64,000 nt of DNA from positions 310,001-374,000 of the forward strand of contig CANNGN010000001.1 of assembly GCA_947504195.1 (NCBI GenBank), read 5' to 3'. The position numbers were made by a program, and so were the translations under genes. Below the pieces are notes generated by a model. It was not told the origin of the DNA, did not search any database, and saw only the letters and a program-made list of their open reading frames with translations. This document shows, piece by piece, positions 46,546 to 55,581 of this stretch. Every line of letters begins with the position of its first letter. The first letter of the stretch is position 1. The DNA comes from an uncultured Vibrio sp. GTDB taxonomy: Bacteria > Pseudomonadota > Gammaproteobacteria > Enterobacterales > Vibrionaceae.

Positions 46546-47952
46546 ATGATACAACTTCTTCCAACAGTGGCTCGTCTATCGATTGGCTCAATGATGGCGT
46601 TGATGATTGTTGGTTCCGTATTTGCTGAGGCTCCGTATTCGGGTGGGAAAACGACGACTCAGCAACGTGGAGCGAATGCTTATTCTCAAGCAGCACCCAA
46701 TTTACCTCTTTCCAAGCAATTGGATTTTAGTGTTGGCAACAGTTTTTTTCGTAATCCTTGGGTGCCAGCACCGTCATCAACCGATGCGCGAGATGGCTTA
46801 GGACCGCTGTTTAACACAAACGGTTGTGAAAACTGCCATCTCAAAGATGGGCGAGGCCATGCTCCTTCGAATCAAACCGATCTTGCTGTTTCGATGTTGA
46901 TTCGAATGAGTATACCTGTTGAGTCGGAAGAAGAACGGCGGTTGTATGCAAAATTGGGTGTTAACCCAGAGCCAACATATGGAACTCAGTTGCAAGATTT
47001 CGCGTTACCAAACCAGATGCCGGAAGGTCGGGTTGAAGTGAATTATCAACCCGTAACGGTTACCTTTGAGGATGGCGCTACGGTTGAATTGAGAAAACCA
47101 AGCGTTACGATTGCAGACCTTAATTATGGGCCACTTCATCCCAATACAATGATCTCGGCTCGTATCGCTCCAGCCATGATTGGACTGGGTTTGTTAGAGA
47201 ATATTAGTGAAGAGACTATTTTGTCATTCGCTGACCCTGATGATTTGGATGGTGATGGTATCTCCGGTCGACCAAATCGTGTATATAACGTTGAAACTGA
47301 GCAACAAGAATTAGGGCGATTTGGATGGAAAGCTGGGCAGCCGACATTAATGCAACAAAATGCCGCCGCGTTTAGCAATGATATTGGCCTCACAAGCCGT
47401 TTGTTTCCCGCGGCTAATTGTAGCTCTAAGCAAGAGATATGTGCAGAGCAGCCTAATGGCGGTGAGCACGAAGTTAGTGATAATATACTCAATTTCATCG
47501 AATTCTATAGTCAGCATCTTGCTGTCCCTGCTCGTCGAAATATGAGTAATGAAGAGGTTGCTCGTGGAGAAACGATATTCAATGAAATCGGGTGTGCTGG
47601 GTGTCATAAGTCGAATATTCGAACCGCAGAAAATGCAGAGTTACCAGCACTTAGTCAGCAGCTTATTGACCCGTACACAGATTTGCTTTTGCACGACATG
47701 GGGCCAGACCTAGCAGACAATCGCCCTGAAGCGTTGGCCAATGGTCGTGAATGGCGTACCGCCCCATTATGGGGGATAGGTTACAGCAAAGAAGTGAGCT
47801 CAGAGGCTAACTTCCTTCATGATGGCCGAGCACGAACACCATTTGAAGCCGTATTGTGGCATGGTGGTGAAGCGGACTTAGTGAAACAACGCGTATTAAA
47901 GCTCTCTCGTAATGAACGTGAAGCATTGAAAGCGTTTATAAATTCTTTATAG
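46546..47952 (+). CDS. di-haem oxidoreductase-like c-type cytochrome (DUF1111)
   Basis: A 468-residue exported protein with a signal peptide ending near VGSVFAEA. Two haem c motifs are CENCH (Cys94, Cys97, His98) and CAGCH (Cys350, Cys353, His354). DPDDLDGDGISGRPN and FLHDGRARTPFEAVLWHGGEA are family marks (residues 229 and 424 onward). These proteins are called putative thiol oxidoreductases; the reaction is not settled. In this cluster it may change the redox state of iron in the periplasm. It lies between two imelysin-family genes. Confidence 0.9.
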   Translation: MIQLLPTVARLSIGSMMALMIVGSVFAEAPYSGGKTTTQQRGANAYSQAAPNLPLSKQLDFSVGNSFFRNPWVPAPSSTDARDGLGPLFNTNGCENCHLKDGRGHAPSNQTDLAVSMLIRMSIPVESEEERRLYAKLGVNPEPTYGTQLQDFALPNQMPEGRVEVNYQPVTVTFEDGATVELRKPSVTIADLNYGPLHPNTMISARIAPAMIGLGLLENISEETILSFADPDDLDGDGISGRPNRVYNVETEQQELGRFGWKAGQPTLMQQNAAAFSNDIGLTSRLFPAANCSSKQEICAEQPNGGEHEVSDNILNFIEFYSQHLAVPARRNMSNEEVARGETIFNEIGCAGCHKSNIRTAENAELPALSQQLIDPYTDLLLHDMGPDLADNRPEALANGREWRTAPLWGIGYSKEVSSEANFLHDGRARTPFEAVLWHGGEADLVKQRVLKLSRNEREALKAFINSL

Positions 47953-47961
47953 GTGAAATGA

Positions 47962-48999
47962 ATGCGAATAAAAAATCTGATCATAGGCTTGGGATTTCTC
48001 GGGTTGGCAGGATGCTCAACATCTGACACGCTTTCTGGGTTTAAGCCTCAACAAACAACGCATATTAGCCAACCTGTGTATCTTGCCGAGTTTAATGCGG
48101 CTCAGGAGTTCTATACACAAACTGAAGCTCTTACTTCTAGTTTTCAGCAATACTGTAGCCGTGAAACATCACTTGAGGATGTGCAACAAGCATGGCGCGC
48201 GACTGCTTCAAAGTGGATGGCACTTCAAGGACAGGAGCGAGGCCCAGTAGACGCACTTGAGCAAAATTGGAATATTCAGTTTTGGCCAGATAAGAAAAAT
48301 ACCACTGGGCGTAAGATGACTGAGTTAGTCAATACGAGTGAATCTCTTAGCTCGGAATATATGAGTCAACAGAGTGTGTCAGTCCAGGGGTTAGGTTCAA
48401 TGGAGTGGCTCTTATTTGACAGTGCTTCACCCATCTTTAGCAGTACTCAAGCTGATGCGTGTCGAGTTGGTATCGCGGTTACGGAGCATTTGTCTAGCAA
48501 CAGCAGCATTATTGTTGATGCTTGGCAGAGTAATCCGTGGTTAGAGCTGGATGAGACTACATGGGAGTCGGAATACCTGTCCTTAATGTCAAATCAGCTT
48601 TCATTTGCGACGTCGAAGTTGACACGTCCTCTCGCTAATATCGGCCAACCTCGACCATATTTTTCTGAAGCGTGGCGTTCGAAATATTCGTTGCATTTAC
48701 TGCGGCTCAATATAGAAGCACTGAGTGGGTTATATCATGTAGAGAATGATGGTTTGGATACTCACCTCAGGGCAGAAGGGCATCAGGTAATCGCAGATAG
48801 AGTCGAACAGCAATTTTTGAGTATACTTAACGAATGGCCAGAAAATGACGATCTGTTTGACTCTCTGCAAACTAAGGCTGGCTACCGCCAAGCTTTAGCT
48901 TTATTGAATAAAATTGAACAGCTTGATTACTTATTGAACCAAGAAGCGGCAGTAGCGCTTGGTGTTGTGATAGGGTTTAATGCTACCGATGGTGACTGA
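47962..48999 (+). CDS. imelysin-family lipoprotein
   Basis: A 345-residue predicted lipoprotein. The N-terminus LGFLGLAGCST carries a lipobox with Cys18. The body resembles imelysin proteins, with WMALQGQERGPVDAL and GLGSMEWLLFDS corresponding to the GxHxxE region, in which the histidine is replaced (S-M-E). That suggests the metal site differs from the first imelysin protein. It starts 9 bases after the di-haem gene and overlaps the DUF1513 gene by 20 bases, so all are one operon. Confidence 0.85.
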   Translation: MRIKNLIIGLGFLGLAGCSTSDTLSGFKPQQTTHISQPVYLAEFNAAQEFYTQTEALTSSFQQYCSRETSLEDVQQAWRATASKWMALQGQERGPVDALEQNWNIQFWPDKKNTTGRKMTELVNTSESLSSEYMSQQSVSVQGLGSMEWLLFDSASPIFSSTQADACRVGIAVTEHLSSNSSIIVDAWQSNPWLELDETTWESEYLSLMSNQLSFATSKLTRPLANIGQPRPYFSEAWRSKYSLHLLRLNIEALSGLYHVENDGLDTHLRAEGHQVIADRVEQQFLSILNEWPENDDLFDSLQTKAGYRQALALLNKIEQLDYLLNQEAAVALGVVIGFNATDGD

Positions 49000-50092
49000 T
49001 CGTTCGAGACGAACTTTATTAAAAGCGGCGTTATTGGGTTCGAGCTTACCACTATTGCCTCTAGGTTGTGCGAGTACGGCAATCCAAAAGAGATCAGCGC
49101 TGATAGGGTGTTCGTATTCTTCTCGCAGTGATTATCGCGTGGTGGTGGCCAGTCTTGATGGCAAGATGCAGCGAGAGTTGCCATTGCCGGGCCGAGGACA
49201 CGGCATTGCGATTCACCCCACTCAGTCTCATGCTGTTGCGTTTTCTCGACGACCAGGGCAATACATGTTGGTGTTTGACTACTTGACTGGTGAGACGATT
49301 AAGCTGCAGTTAGCCACAAAAGATCGTCACTATTATGGTCATGGAGTGTATAGCTTAAATGGTGCGCTTCTTTACGTTACAGAAGGCGAGAGTGCGACTA
49401 GCCAAGGTATTATTGGTGTCTATTCAGTTGATCAAGGATATAAGAAAGTGGCTGAATTCACTGAGTTTGGTATCGGACCTCATGAGATTGTTATTAAAAA
49501 TAATGGACAGTTAGTGGTTGGTGTTGGTGGTGTTCAAACTCAGAATCGAAAACCGACCAATCTTGATAGCATGTCACCATCACTGGCGTATCTCTCTGAT
49601 GAAGGTGAGTTGCTCGATCAAGTGAGGCTAGGGGATCATCACCTTAGTATTCGCCATCTTGCCCACGATGGTGCTGAAACCATTCTTTGTGGTCAACAAT
49701 ACCGAGGTGAACCCGATAACTATCCAGCTTTAGTCGCCATGCATAGGCCGGGGCAAGCGATGGTTGAACTTAATGCGGAGCCGGAGCAATGGGCTCGATT
49801 TAACCATTATATTGCGAGCATCGCGGCGAATAACGACTACATTGTTGCCACGTCGCCTCCTGGTAATTGTTATGGCATTTGGGATAAACACAGTGGTGAC
49901 TTAGTTGAATTAGCCTCCTTACCCGATGCGTCTGGAGTTGTCGTTGCTAATGAGGCTTTTTATATAAGTTCCGGTTCCGCTAAAATTGTGGAAAGTCATT
50001 TCCCGGCATCTCCCATAATACATTCGGGTTCTATTCAGTGGGATAACCACTGGTCATCGATTCCTAGTCAACCAAATTCGTTTCTTTCGTAA
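48980..50092 (+). CDS. DUF1513 exported protein with Tat-type signal
   Basis: A 370-residue protein. The N-terminus DRSRRTLLKAALLG is a twin-arginine signal, followed by LPLGCAS, a possible lipobox. The rest looks like a beta-propeller of the DUF1513 family, with repeated blocks such as GHGIAIHPTQSHAVAFSRRPG (about residue 73) and PHEIVIKNNGQLVVGVGG. The reaction is unknown. Proteins of this family recur beside imelysin and di-haem genes. AGGG lies before the ATG at 48980, inside the preceding gene. A Tat signal implies that a folded or cofactor-bound protein is exported. Confidence 0.88.
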   Translation: MLPMVTDRSRRTLLKAALLGSSLPLLPLGCASTAIQKRSALIGCSYSSRSDYRVVVASLDGKMQRELPLPGRGHGIAIHPTQSHAVAFSRRPGQYMLVFDYLTGETIKLQLATKDRHYYGHGVYSLNGALLYVTEGESATSQGIIGVYSVDQGYKKVAEFTEFGIGPHEIVIKNNGQLVVGVGGVQTQNRKPTNLDSMSPSLAYLSDEGELLDQVRLGDHHLSIRHLAHDGAETILCGQQYRGEPDNYPALVAMHRPGQAMVELNAEPEQWARFNHYIASIAANNDYIVATSPPGNCYGIWDKHSGDLVELASLPDASGVVVANEAFYISSGSAKIVESHFPASPIIHSGSIQWDNHWSSIPSQPNSFLS

Positions 50093-50197
50093 TCGACGTT
50101 GAAAAATCAACGCTGTATTAGGGTGTAATGTTTACTTGTCAAGTTACCGGAGCAGTGTCATAGTTCCAGTATAAAAATACAGTAAATAAGGTGAACT

Positions 50198-50854
50198 ATG
50201 TCTCTTAAATATCAGATTGTTCCAGTGACATCCTATGCGCAAAATTGTTCGATCGTTTGGTGCGATGAAACGATGAAGGGTGTTGTGGTCGATCCCGGTG
50301 GCGATGCTAAACAACTTGGAATGATGATCGAAGAGTTGGGCGTCGAGGTTGAGCAACTTATATTAACTCACGGACATCTCGATCACGTTGGTGGCACATT
50401 AGCGCTATCTGAAATTCTAGGAGATGTTTCGATTGTTGGGCCTCATAAAGATGACAACTTCTGGTTACAAGGGTTAAAAAACCAATGTGAAATGTTCGGT
50501 TTTCCTCAAACCGAGGTGTTTGAACCATCAACATGGTTGGTTGAAGGCGATACCATAACATTCGGCAATCAAACGTTGGATGTTTTGCATACTCCGGGCC
50601 ATACACCAGGACATGTGACATTTTATAGCCAAGGTGCTCAGCTTGCGTTTGTTGGTGATGTTCTATTCCACGGCAGCATCGGGCGCACTGATTTTCCAAA
50701 AGGGGACTTTGATACCTTGATTAGCTCTATCAAAACCAAACTGTGGCCTTTAGGCAACGATGTTACGTTTGTACCTGGTCATGGACCAAACTCCACGTTT
50801 GGTAAAGAACGTGCTTCCAACCCATTTGTTGCAGATGAAATGCCACTTTACTAG
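50198..50854 (+). CDS. metallo-beta-lactamase-fold hydrolase (YcbL-like)
   Basis: A 218-residue cytosolic enzyme. The metal site THGHLDHVGG carries His58, His60, Asp62 and His63. HTPGHTPGHVTFYS, FVGDVLF and FVPGHGP supply the remaining ligands. The short length and motif spacing resemble YcbL, a type II glyoxalase-like hydrolase, rather than GloB, which has an extra C-terminal domain. AAGGTGA precedes the ATG. The physiological substrate is not known. Confidence 0.9.
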   Translation: MSLKYQIVPVTSYAQNCSIVWCDETMKGVVVDPGGDAKQLGMMIEELGVEVEQLILTHGHLDHVGGTLALSEILGDVSIVGPHKDDNFWLQGLKNQCEMFGFPQTEVFEPSTWLVEGDTITFGNQTLDVLHTPGHTPGHVTFYSQGAQLAFVGDVLFHGSIGRTDFPKGDFDTLISSIKTKLWPLGNDVTFVPGHGPNSTFGKERASNPFVADEMPLY

Positions 50855-50861
50855 TGTCATA

Positions 50862-51527
50862 TTAATCGGGCTCGGCGGCAGCGATATAGCGCCGAGCCAG
50901 ACCGATAAACTCGTCTGCATCGCAACCTAAATCATGAATCGAAATAAAGATGTCAAAACCAATCGCTTGTCGTTGGTAGTGCATTCGATTTGCCATCATA
51001 GCCAGTAACCCTTTATACATCTTGCCGTTTGGACTGGTATATGGGCTGTCATCGAGCATATAGTCTTCAAACTTACTTCGCATCCCTTGTTGTTTTAATC
51101 CAGAATACAAAAGTGCACGTTGCTCTAGTAATTGGTCACTAATGATACGGGGACAAATACTATCCAAATATGGGTCTGGTTGTTTTAGTCTAATGCCAAT
51201 CCATGGTAATGGATGCGAGTGACCTTGCTGATCGATGTAACACATTTCAATGCTTGAGATATTATTCCATTTTACCACCCAACCACCTTTAAAAAAGTGC
51301 TGCTGAAAGTGGCTTGGTGTCATGGTGTACTTCACTAATAACTTCTGAATAATAAACCAAGCAATTAACGCTATTCCGGCAAAGAGCATTAGGATGGCGA
51401 TCGCATTGCTGAATTTATCGACTTGAACCGCGGCGATCAGAGCGATGGCTAGATACAAATAAAAAATGAGTACCCGCCAGCGTGGTGTTAGGCCAATTTG
51501 TAGGTTTGCGAATTGACGAGTCTGCAT
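50862..51527 (-). CDS. DUF2982-like membrane protein
   Basis: A 221-residue protein with two N-terminal hydrophobic segments (about residues 20-38 and 40-62) followed by a soluble domain. I believe it matches DUF2982, a family of marine gammaproteobacteria; no function is known. Its C-terminal codons overlap a GC-rich perfect stem (50869-50898). It is convergent with the MBL hydrolase gene, 7 bases apart. Confidence 0.65.
   Translation of the reverse strand: MQTRQFANLQIGLTPRWRVLIFYLYLAIALIAAVQVDKFSNAIAILMLFAGIALIAWFIIQKLLVKYTMTPSHFQQHFFKGGWVVKWNNISSIEMCYIDQQGHSHPLPWIGIRLKQPDPYLDSICPRIISDQLLEQRALLYSGLKQQGMRSKFEDYMLDDSPYTSPNGKMYKGLLAMMANRMHYQRQAIGFDIFISIHDLGCDADEFIGLARRYIAAAEPD
50869..50898 (-). 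repeat. GC-rich stem-loop at the 3' end of the DUF2982 gene
   Basis: GGCTCGGCG pairs exactly with CGCCGAGCC around a 12-base loop, inside coding sequence just before the stop codon. No U run follows, so it is a stem-loop or a weak terminator. Confidence 0.45.
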
Positions 51528-51771
51528 TTAATCACTCTTAAATAACGTTGAACTCACTATATAGTTATCGTAAGGAACCAACCAACAAGTTTTTATCAAT
51601 GATGAGAGCCCGAGTCTTAGCATTATGGGTATATTCAATCAGCACTGAGTGTTTTTGCGGCAAATCGCCTAAATAACTATTGAAAGGTGAAAGCAAAGTC
51701 TTGTTTTTTGTCTCTCTTTCTAGTTGAATACTCGTTCAGTTATTATTTTCTCAATTTTAAGGCATTGTGTA

Positions 51772-52056
51772 ATGGGTCGTCCTAAGATTCCAAGAATTAT
51801 ATGCGGTTCTCCAGCAGATAGTTGTTTTAAGCCTAACGGTATTCCTATGAAACAGCTAGACCAAGTTTTTTTACAACCTGATGAATTTGAAGCGTTACGC
51901 CTTGTTGATTATCAAGGAATGTTACAACAAGAGGCGGCAGTTGTTATGGGCGTCTCACGCCAAACACTGGCCAACTTAGTCAAAGCCGCTCGTTTAAAAG
52001 TGACAGATTGCTTGGTAAACGGAAAAGCGCTCATGATGCACACCGCCGAGTCGTAA
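51772..52056 (+). CDS. DUF134 (UPF0251) DNA-binding protein
   Basis: About 94 residues from the ATG at 51772 (MGRPKIPRIICGSP), where the family normally starts; the frame upstream lacks family features. The C-terminal half is a sigma-70 region 4-like helix-turn-helix, EFEALRLVDYQGMLQQEAAVVMGVSRQTLANLV (residues 37-69). The N-terminal region contains conserved cysteines that might bind metal. DUF134 genes commonly accompany NifX/NifB-type proteins such as the next gene, and it is the likely regulator of that gene. Confidence 0.85.
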   Translation: MGRPKIPRIICGSPADSCFKPNGIPMKQLDQVFLQPDEFEALRLVDYQGMLQQEAAVVMGVSRQTLANLVKAARLKVTDCLVNGKALMMHTAES

Positions 52057-52174
52057 GAACAGCCACCTCCTTATGCGTCTTTCCTTACGGCATTTCATTT
52101 AATGCTGTAGGGCTTCCACTGATTACTCCCACTCTTAATCGATTTTTTATCTCATTTCTTTGTTTAAAATAATT

Positions 52175-52217
52175 GGCATATGATATTTACATGTGTATAT
52201 TTAGCATATGCCATTTA
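52175..52217 (+). promoter_or_regulatory. repeated CATATG motif upstream of the NifX-like gene
   Basis: GCATATGATATTTA at 52176-52189 recurs as GCATATGCCATTTA at 52204-52217 (12 of 14 identical). In addition GGCATATG (52175-52182) and CATATGCC (52205-52212) form an exact inverted repeat with centres 30 bases apart. The second copy ends 3 bases before the AAGGAG ribosome binding site. It could be the operator of the DUF134 protein. Confidence 0.45.
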
Positions 52218-52232
52218 AATAAGGAGTACATT

Positions 52233-52748
52233 ATGTACATAGCGATGCCATTACAAGATAAATCTCTATCAAATCATTTTACTAAAGCAAGCGCATTTGC
52301 GTTGTTTAACCAAAACGGTGATTTCATCAAGCAGTTTGAAAATCCTGGATTGCAAAAAGACTGTGAAGGAAAGAGCAAACTGGTTGAATTACTCAATTTG
52401 TATCAAGTGAGTCAAGTTGTCGTAAAAAACGTTGGTGAAAGAATGTTAGGAAAACTTCTCGATTCAAAAATTGTGGTTAAGCAGGTCAATCAACGTGGAT
52501 TGGACGTGGTGAGTATTTTTGAACATATGGAAGCATTGCCTACGTTAGCCTCTGCTGACCAAGGGCGTGAATCAATAAACTATCGTGAAAAGCAAAAAAC
52601 GGGAGGTTGTTGTAACCACGAACACAAACATGCGCATAAACACGAACACAAGCACATACATGGGCGAACTCACGGTGGTTGTTGTAGCGATGACGAACGT
52701 CAACAACATGGACAAAAACAGGGTAAAGGAAGATGTTGCCAACGATGA
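52233..52748 (+). CDS. dinitrogenase iron-molybdenum cofactor (NifX/NifB-C) family protein with His/Cys-rich tail
   Basis: A 171-residue protein from the ATG at 52233, preceded by AAGGAG at 6 bases. Residues about 1-110 match the NifX-like fold that binds metal clusters: MYIAMPLQDKSLSNHF and VVKNVGERMLGKLLDSKI. There is no nitrogenase gene nearby, and such proteins occur in many non-fixing bacteria. The tail (about 125-171) has three cysteine pairs (GGCCNHEH, GGCCSDDE, GRCCQR) and many histidines, strongly suggesting metal binding. It follows the DUF134 regulator and overlaps the hotdog-family gene by 4 bases (ATGA). Confidence 0.85.
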   Translation: MYIAMPLQDKSLSNHFTKASAFALFNQNGDFIKQFENPGLQKDCEGKSKLVELLNLYQVSQVVVKNVGERMLGKLLDSKIVVKQVNQRGLDVVSIFEHMEALPTLASADQGRESINYREKQKTGGCCNHEHKHAHKHEHKHIHGRTHGGCCSDDERQQHGQKQGKGRCCQR

Positions 52749-53197
52749 GTCAAATTATGGTGGGTGTAACACAGGATTTAGACAGTCTAAACGACGCTCA
52801 AAGATTGCACCAACACTGTTTTGTATGTGGTTCGAGTATTGATGTGCCCGCTGGGCTCGGGATTAGCTATTCACCGGTAGATGAGCAGTCGGTACAGGCT
52901 GAGTTTGTGGTTGAAGTGAGACATCAGGGCTACCAAGGGTTACTACATGGTGGAATAGCAAGCTCACTAATCGATGGAGCAATGACACATTGCTTGCTTC
53001 AGCAGAATATTCCCGCGTTAACGGCTGAATTGAATATGCGATTTCATCAACCTATTAAGCTCGGTGATACTGTCAATATTAGTGCGACAGTTACTCGTCA
53101 ACGACGAGGTATTTATTGCGTAGAAGGGGAGTTGACGGTTTCTGGGCAGTGTTGTGTGAGTTCAAAGGCCAAGTTCTTACAGCCCAAGCTCGCGTGA
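52745..53197 (+). CDS. hotdog-fold thioesterase (PaaI-like)
   Basis: About 150 residues. The fold is marked by GYQGLLHGGIASSLIDGAMTH, with the HGG motif and active-site Asp. An N-terminal CFVCGSS could be a metal-binding pair. Two starts are possible: 52745, overlapping the previous stop as ATGA, and 52733. The former is preferred on coupling, though AGGA lies closer to the latter. Such proteins hydrolyse acyl-CoA thioesters. Translation is coupled to the NifX-like gene. Confidence 0.82.
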   Translation: MSQIMVGVTQDLDSLNDAQRLHQHCFVCGSSIDVPAGLGISYSPVDEQSVQAEFVVEVRHQGYQGLLHGGIASSLIDGAMTHCLLQQNIPALTAELNMRFHQPIKLGDTVNISATVTRQRRGIYCVEGELTVSGQCCVSSKAKFLQPKLA

Positions 53198-53250
53198 CAG
53201 TTATTGAAATTAGTACGACTCATGAAATTGTTTTCGAATGATCAAAGTAA

Positions 53251-53290
53251 AAGTGCCACCAGTAATCCCAGTTACTATATGGTGGCACTT
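53251..53290 (-). terminator. terminator between the thioesterase and chemoreceptor genes
   Basis: AAGTGCCACC pairs with GGTGGCACTT, with an inner AGTAA / TTACT stem. A T-rich run follows on the minus strand, serving the chemoreceptor gene; it may act on both. Confidence 0.72.
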
Positions 53291-53298
53291 CGTTTATG

Positions 53299-54867
53299 TT
53301 ATGCGCTAAGCTTAAATTCTTTCAGTAGTGAGACCATCTCTTGTGCCAGTTCATTTAATTGGTCTGCGTGTTGATAAATTTCACTCGATTCGGATTGGAA
53401 AGAGTGCGTTGTTTTAGCTGCGTCATCGGTGTTGCCTGAAATTTGTCCATTGGTAACCGCTTGCTGTTCCGCTGCAGCTGCAATTTGTTCAATTCGAGCA
53501 TTAATGGAGGAGATGGCGCTCGAAATTGACGAAAAGTTATGATGTACCGTATCGGCTCCGCCAACGGTTGAGTCGGCTAGATTCTGACATTTATTCATGG
53601 TATCAACAGCTTGGTTGGTTGTGGTTAATAGACTAGAAATCATCTTGGTTATTTCTTCAGTAGAGTCATGAGTTCGTTGGGAAAGTACACGAACTTCATC
53701 AGCAACTACGGCAAACCCACGACCTTGATCTCCAGCTCTCGCTGCTTCAATTGCAGCATTAAGCGCGAGTAGGTTCGTTTGTTCAGCGATGCCACTGATC
53801 GTAGCAACAATACTATTAATATGTTGACTGCCTTTTTCAAGCTCTTTAATGATACCGGATGCTTGATTAACCGATCCTGCGAGAACGTGAATGGTTTCTT
53901 TAAATTCTCCAGCGGTTTGCATACCTTCAGATGCGAGATTGACGCATTCTGCAGAGCTAAGAGAGGTTTGCTCGGCACTTTCCGCGACTTCATTTGTTGC
54001 GGCAGACATGTCTTGAAGTGAGTCAGATATCGTTGTCATGCTTGCTTGTTGATTCGAAGCATCATCCGATAAGCGCTCTGCGGATTTATTCAAGTTAGAC
54101 GTGTGCTGAGCGAGGTTGGTTGAGACTGTATTCATGCTTATCAAAGTGCTTGATAACTTACTAAACAAACTGTTGGTTTGATCAATGAGCACGGAATCAT
54201 CAACATTTTCAATTCGAGTAGAAACATCACCTTGATAACCTTTTTCAATCGCACCGATGACAGACTCAGATTCCACAAACTTTTTATTTCCTTCCAGTAC
54301 ATAGAATGACGCAACTGCAAATGCCAAGATGCCAAGAACTAGATGGTAGGCAAGTGGTGCCAACAAACCATACGCCGTTTCATCACCCCAAGAGAACATT
54401 ATCAATGGGATGTTGCCAAGCTCGGCTCCGATAGACTGACAGTAAGTAAGACCAACGTGATAAACTACACCAAGAACTAACCCTACAAGCGTAGGAAGGT
54501 AATCGCGATATCGTGAAAGTATCATAAAGTTTAGAAAGTAAGCGAAATGACCTTCACCTAGGCCATTGGCTTGTTGAGCGGTAATGGCGAAGAAAGCGGT
54601 AATAGCAGTAGCCATAATTACTCGAGATGCGACTGTTCCACGGATTGTCATATAAGCGATGACTGAAATTGCTGTGATAATACCACCGCCGATGAGACCG
54701 AGGTAAAAGTACCCGTTTTGCCAAGAGGTCACACACGTTACTAGGAAGAAATAAGCAAATATAATCTTCAACATGACGCCATCAGTGAGTTTAAAGTCAC
54801 GATTAAATGCCTCGTTGATATTCGTTGATAGCTTATTGCTATAGCAGATAAAAAAGTATTTAAGCAT
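53299..54867 (-). CDS. methyl-accepting chemotaxis protein with multi-helix membrane sensor
   Basis: A 522-residue receptor with no large periplasmic domain. The N-terminal 200 residues hold about six hydrophobic helices with histidines near [19 protein letters not shown] and [10 protein letters not shown] signalling coiled coil follows, with the tip [20 protein letters not shown]. Such a sensor resembles membrane-embedded redox or gas sensors rather than ligand-binding chemoreceptors. The start lies 2 bases after the SCO-family stop, so the two are translationally coupled. Haem binding by the histidines is an inference only. Confidence 0.9.
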   Translation of the reverse strand: MLKYFFICYSNKLSTNINEAFNRDFKLTDGVMLKIIFAYFFLVTCVTSWQNGYFYLGLIGGGIITAISVIAYMTIRGTVASRVIMATAITAFFAITAQQANGLGEGHFAYFLNFMILSRYRDYLPTLVGLVLGVVYHVGLTYCQSIGAELGNIPLIMFSWGDETAYGLLAPLAYHLVLGILAFAVASFYVLEGNKKFVESESVIGAIEKGYQGDVSTRIENVDDSVLIDQTNSLFSKLSSTLISMNTVSTNLAQHTSNLNKSAERLSDDASNQQASMTTISDSLQDMSAATNEVAESAEQTSLSSAECVNLASEGMQTAGEFKETIHVLAGSVNQASGIIKELEKGSQHINSIVATISGIAEQTNLLALNAAIEAARAGDQGRGFAVVADEVRVLSQRTHDSTEEITKMISSLLTTTNQAVDTMNKCQNLADSTVGGADTVHHNFSSISSAISSINARIEQIAAAAEQQAVTNGQISGNTDDAAKTTHSFQSESSEIYQHADQLNELAQEMVSLLKEFKLSA

Positions 54868-54869
54868 AG

Positions 54870-55406
54870 TTATGGTTCCAGTTTTTGAAGGTCTGAACTT
54901 AGTTGCGCAAGCGTGTATTCATTTGGGTTATAGGCTCTAATTATCGACCACTCGTCTTGCTCTCGTTTTAAAAGGTAACTCCTGGCCATATGAGTGATAT
55001 CATCTTTTAGTTTGTGAATATTCAAGCCAAAGTCGGCTTTATATTGGGCAAACTCTTTTTCACTCGGCATATGACCAATAAATTCTGAATTGTATGCTTG
55101 TGCATATTCCATCGAAGCATACTGGGTACTGTCTTTATCGATGTTAATAAAGATAACTTGAGGCATTTTCACCTCATCTTTATCCCAATTCTGTTCCAGT
55201 TGAGATAAATAACTCAATGTTAGAGGGCAAGCGCCACTGCAGCTGGGAAAGCCGAAAAACACAATTGCATAGGGATCAGGAATGTCAGTATTAGGTAAGC
55301 GCACTTTCTGGTTCAGTGTGGCAGGAAGCAAGGCCACAGCAGCAATTACACCGACCAACACAAGCCATAGTGAGCTCCCAATGAGCCACATTTTTGTTTT
55401 TGCCAT
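54870..55406 (-). CDS. SCO-family (SCO1/SenC) protein
   Basis: A 178-residue membrane-anchored thioredoxin-fold protein. One N-terminal helix (about 7-27) anchors it with the domain outside. The copper/redox site is Cys56-x3-Cys60 (SCSGACP) with a probable third ligand at His139 (DITHMAR). SCO proteins deliver copper to the CuA centre of cytochrome oxidase or act as thiol-redox proteins. No oxidase gene is nearby. Instead the next gene, coupled at 2 bases, is a chemoreceptor, so a sensing role is possible. Confidence 0.88.
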   Translation of the reverse strand: MAKTKMWLIGSSLWLVLVGVIAAVALLPATLNQKVRLPNTDIPDPYAIVFFGFPSCSGACPLTLSYLSQLEQNWDKDEVKMPQVIFINIDKDSTQYASMEYAQAYNSEFIGHMPSEKEFAQYKADFGLNIHKLKDDITHMARSYLLKREQDEWSIIRAYNPNEYTLAQLSSDLQKLEP

Positions 55407-55581
55407 AGGTTTCCTAGTTATTGCGTTTCGCTACTAATTTAAGCGTAGGCGCATAACTGAAAAACTGCCAAAAATCTATAATATTTATAAGGCTGGGAAA
55501 TGAGTCAAACCAACAACGAACGACAGAGACTAGATAGAAAAGAAGTGGCCAATATTTTACGTATATTGACGTTATTTAAAT

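Noticed and set aside
47136..47498. 120-codon minus-strand frame within the di-haem gene
   Set aside because: Shadow frame; the plus-strand protein shows signal peptide and haem motifs.
52173..52232. Upstream extension of the NifX-like gene from an earlier ATG
   Set aside because: The extension covers the repeated CATATG motif and the AAGGAG ribosome binding site; the ATG at 52233 gives the family N-terminus.
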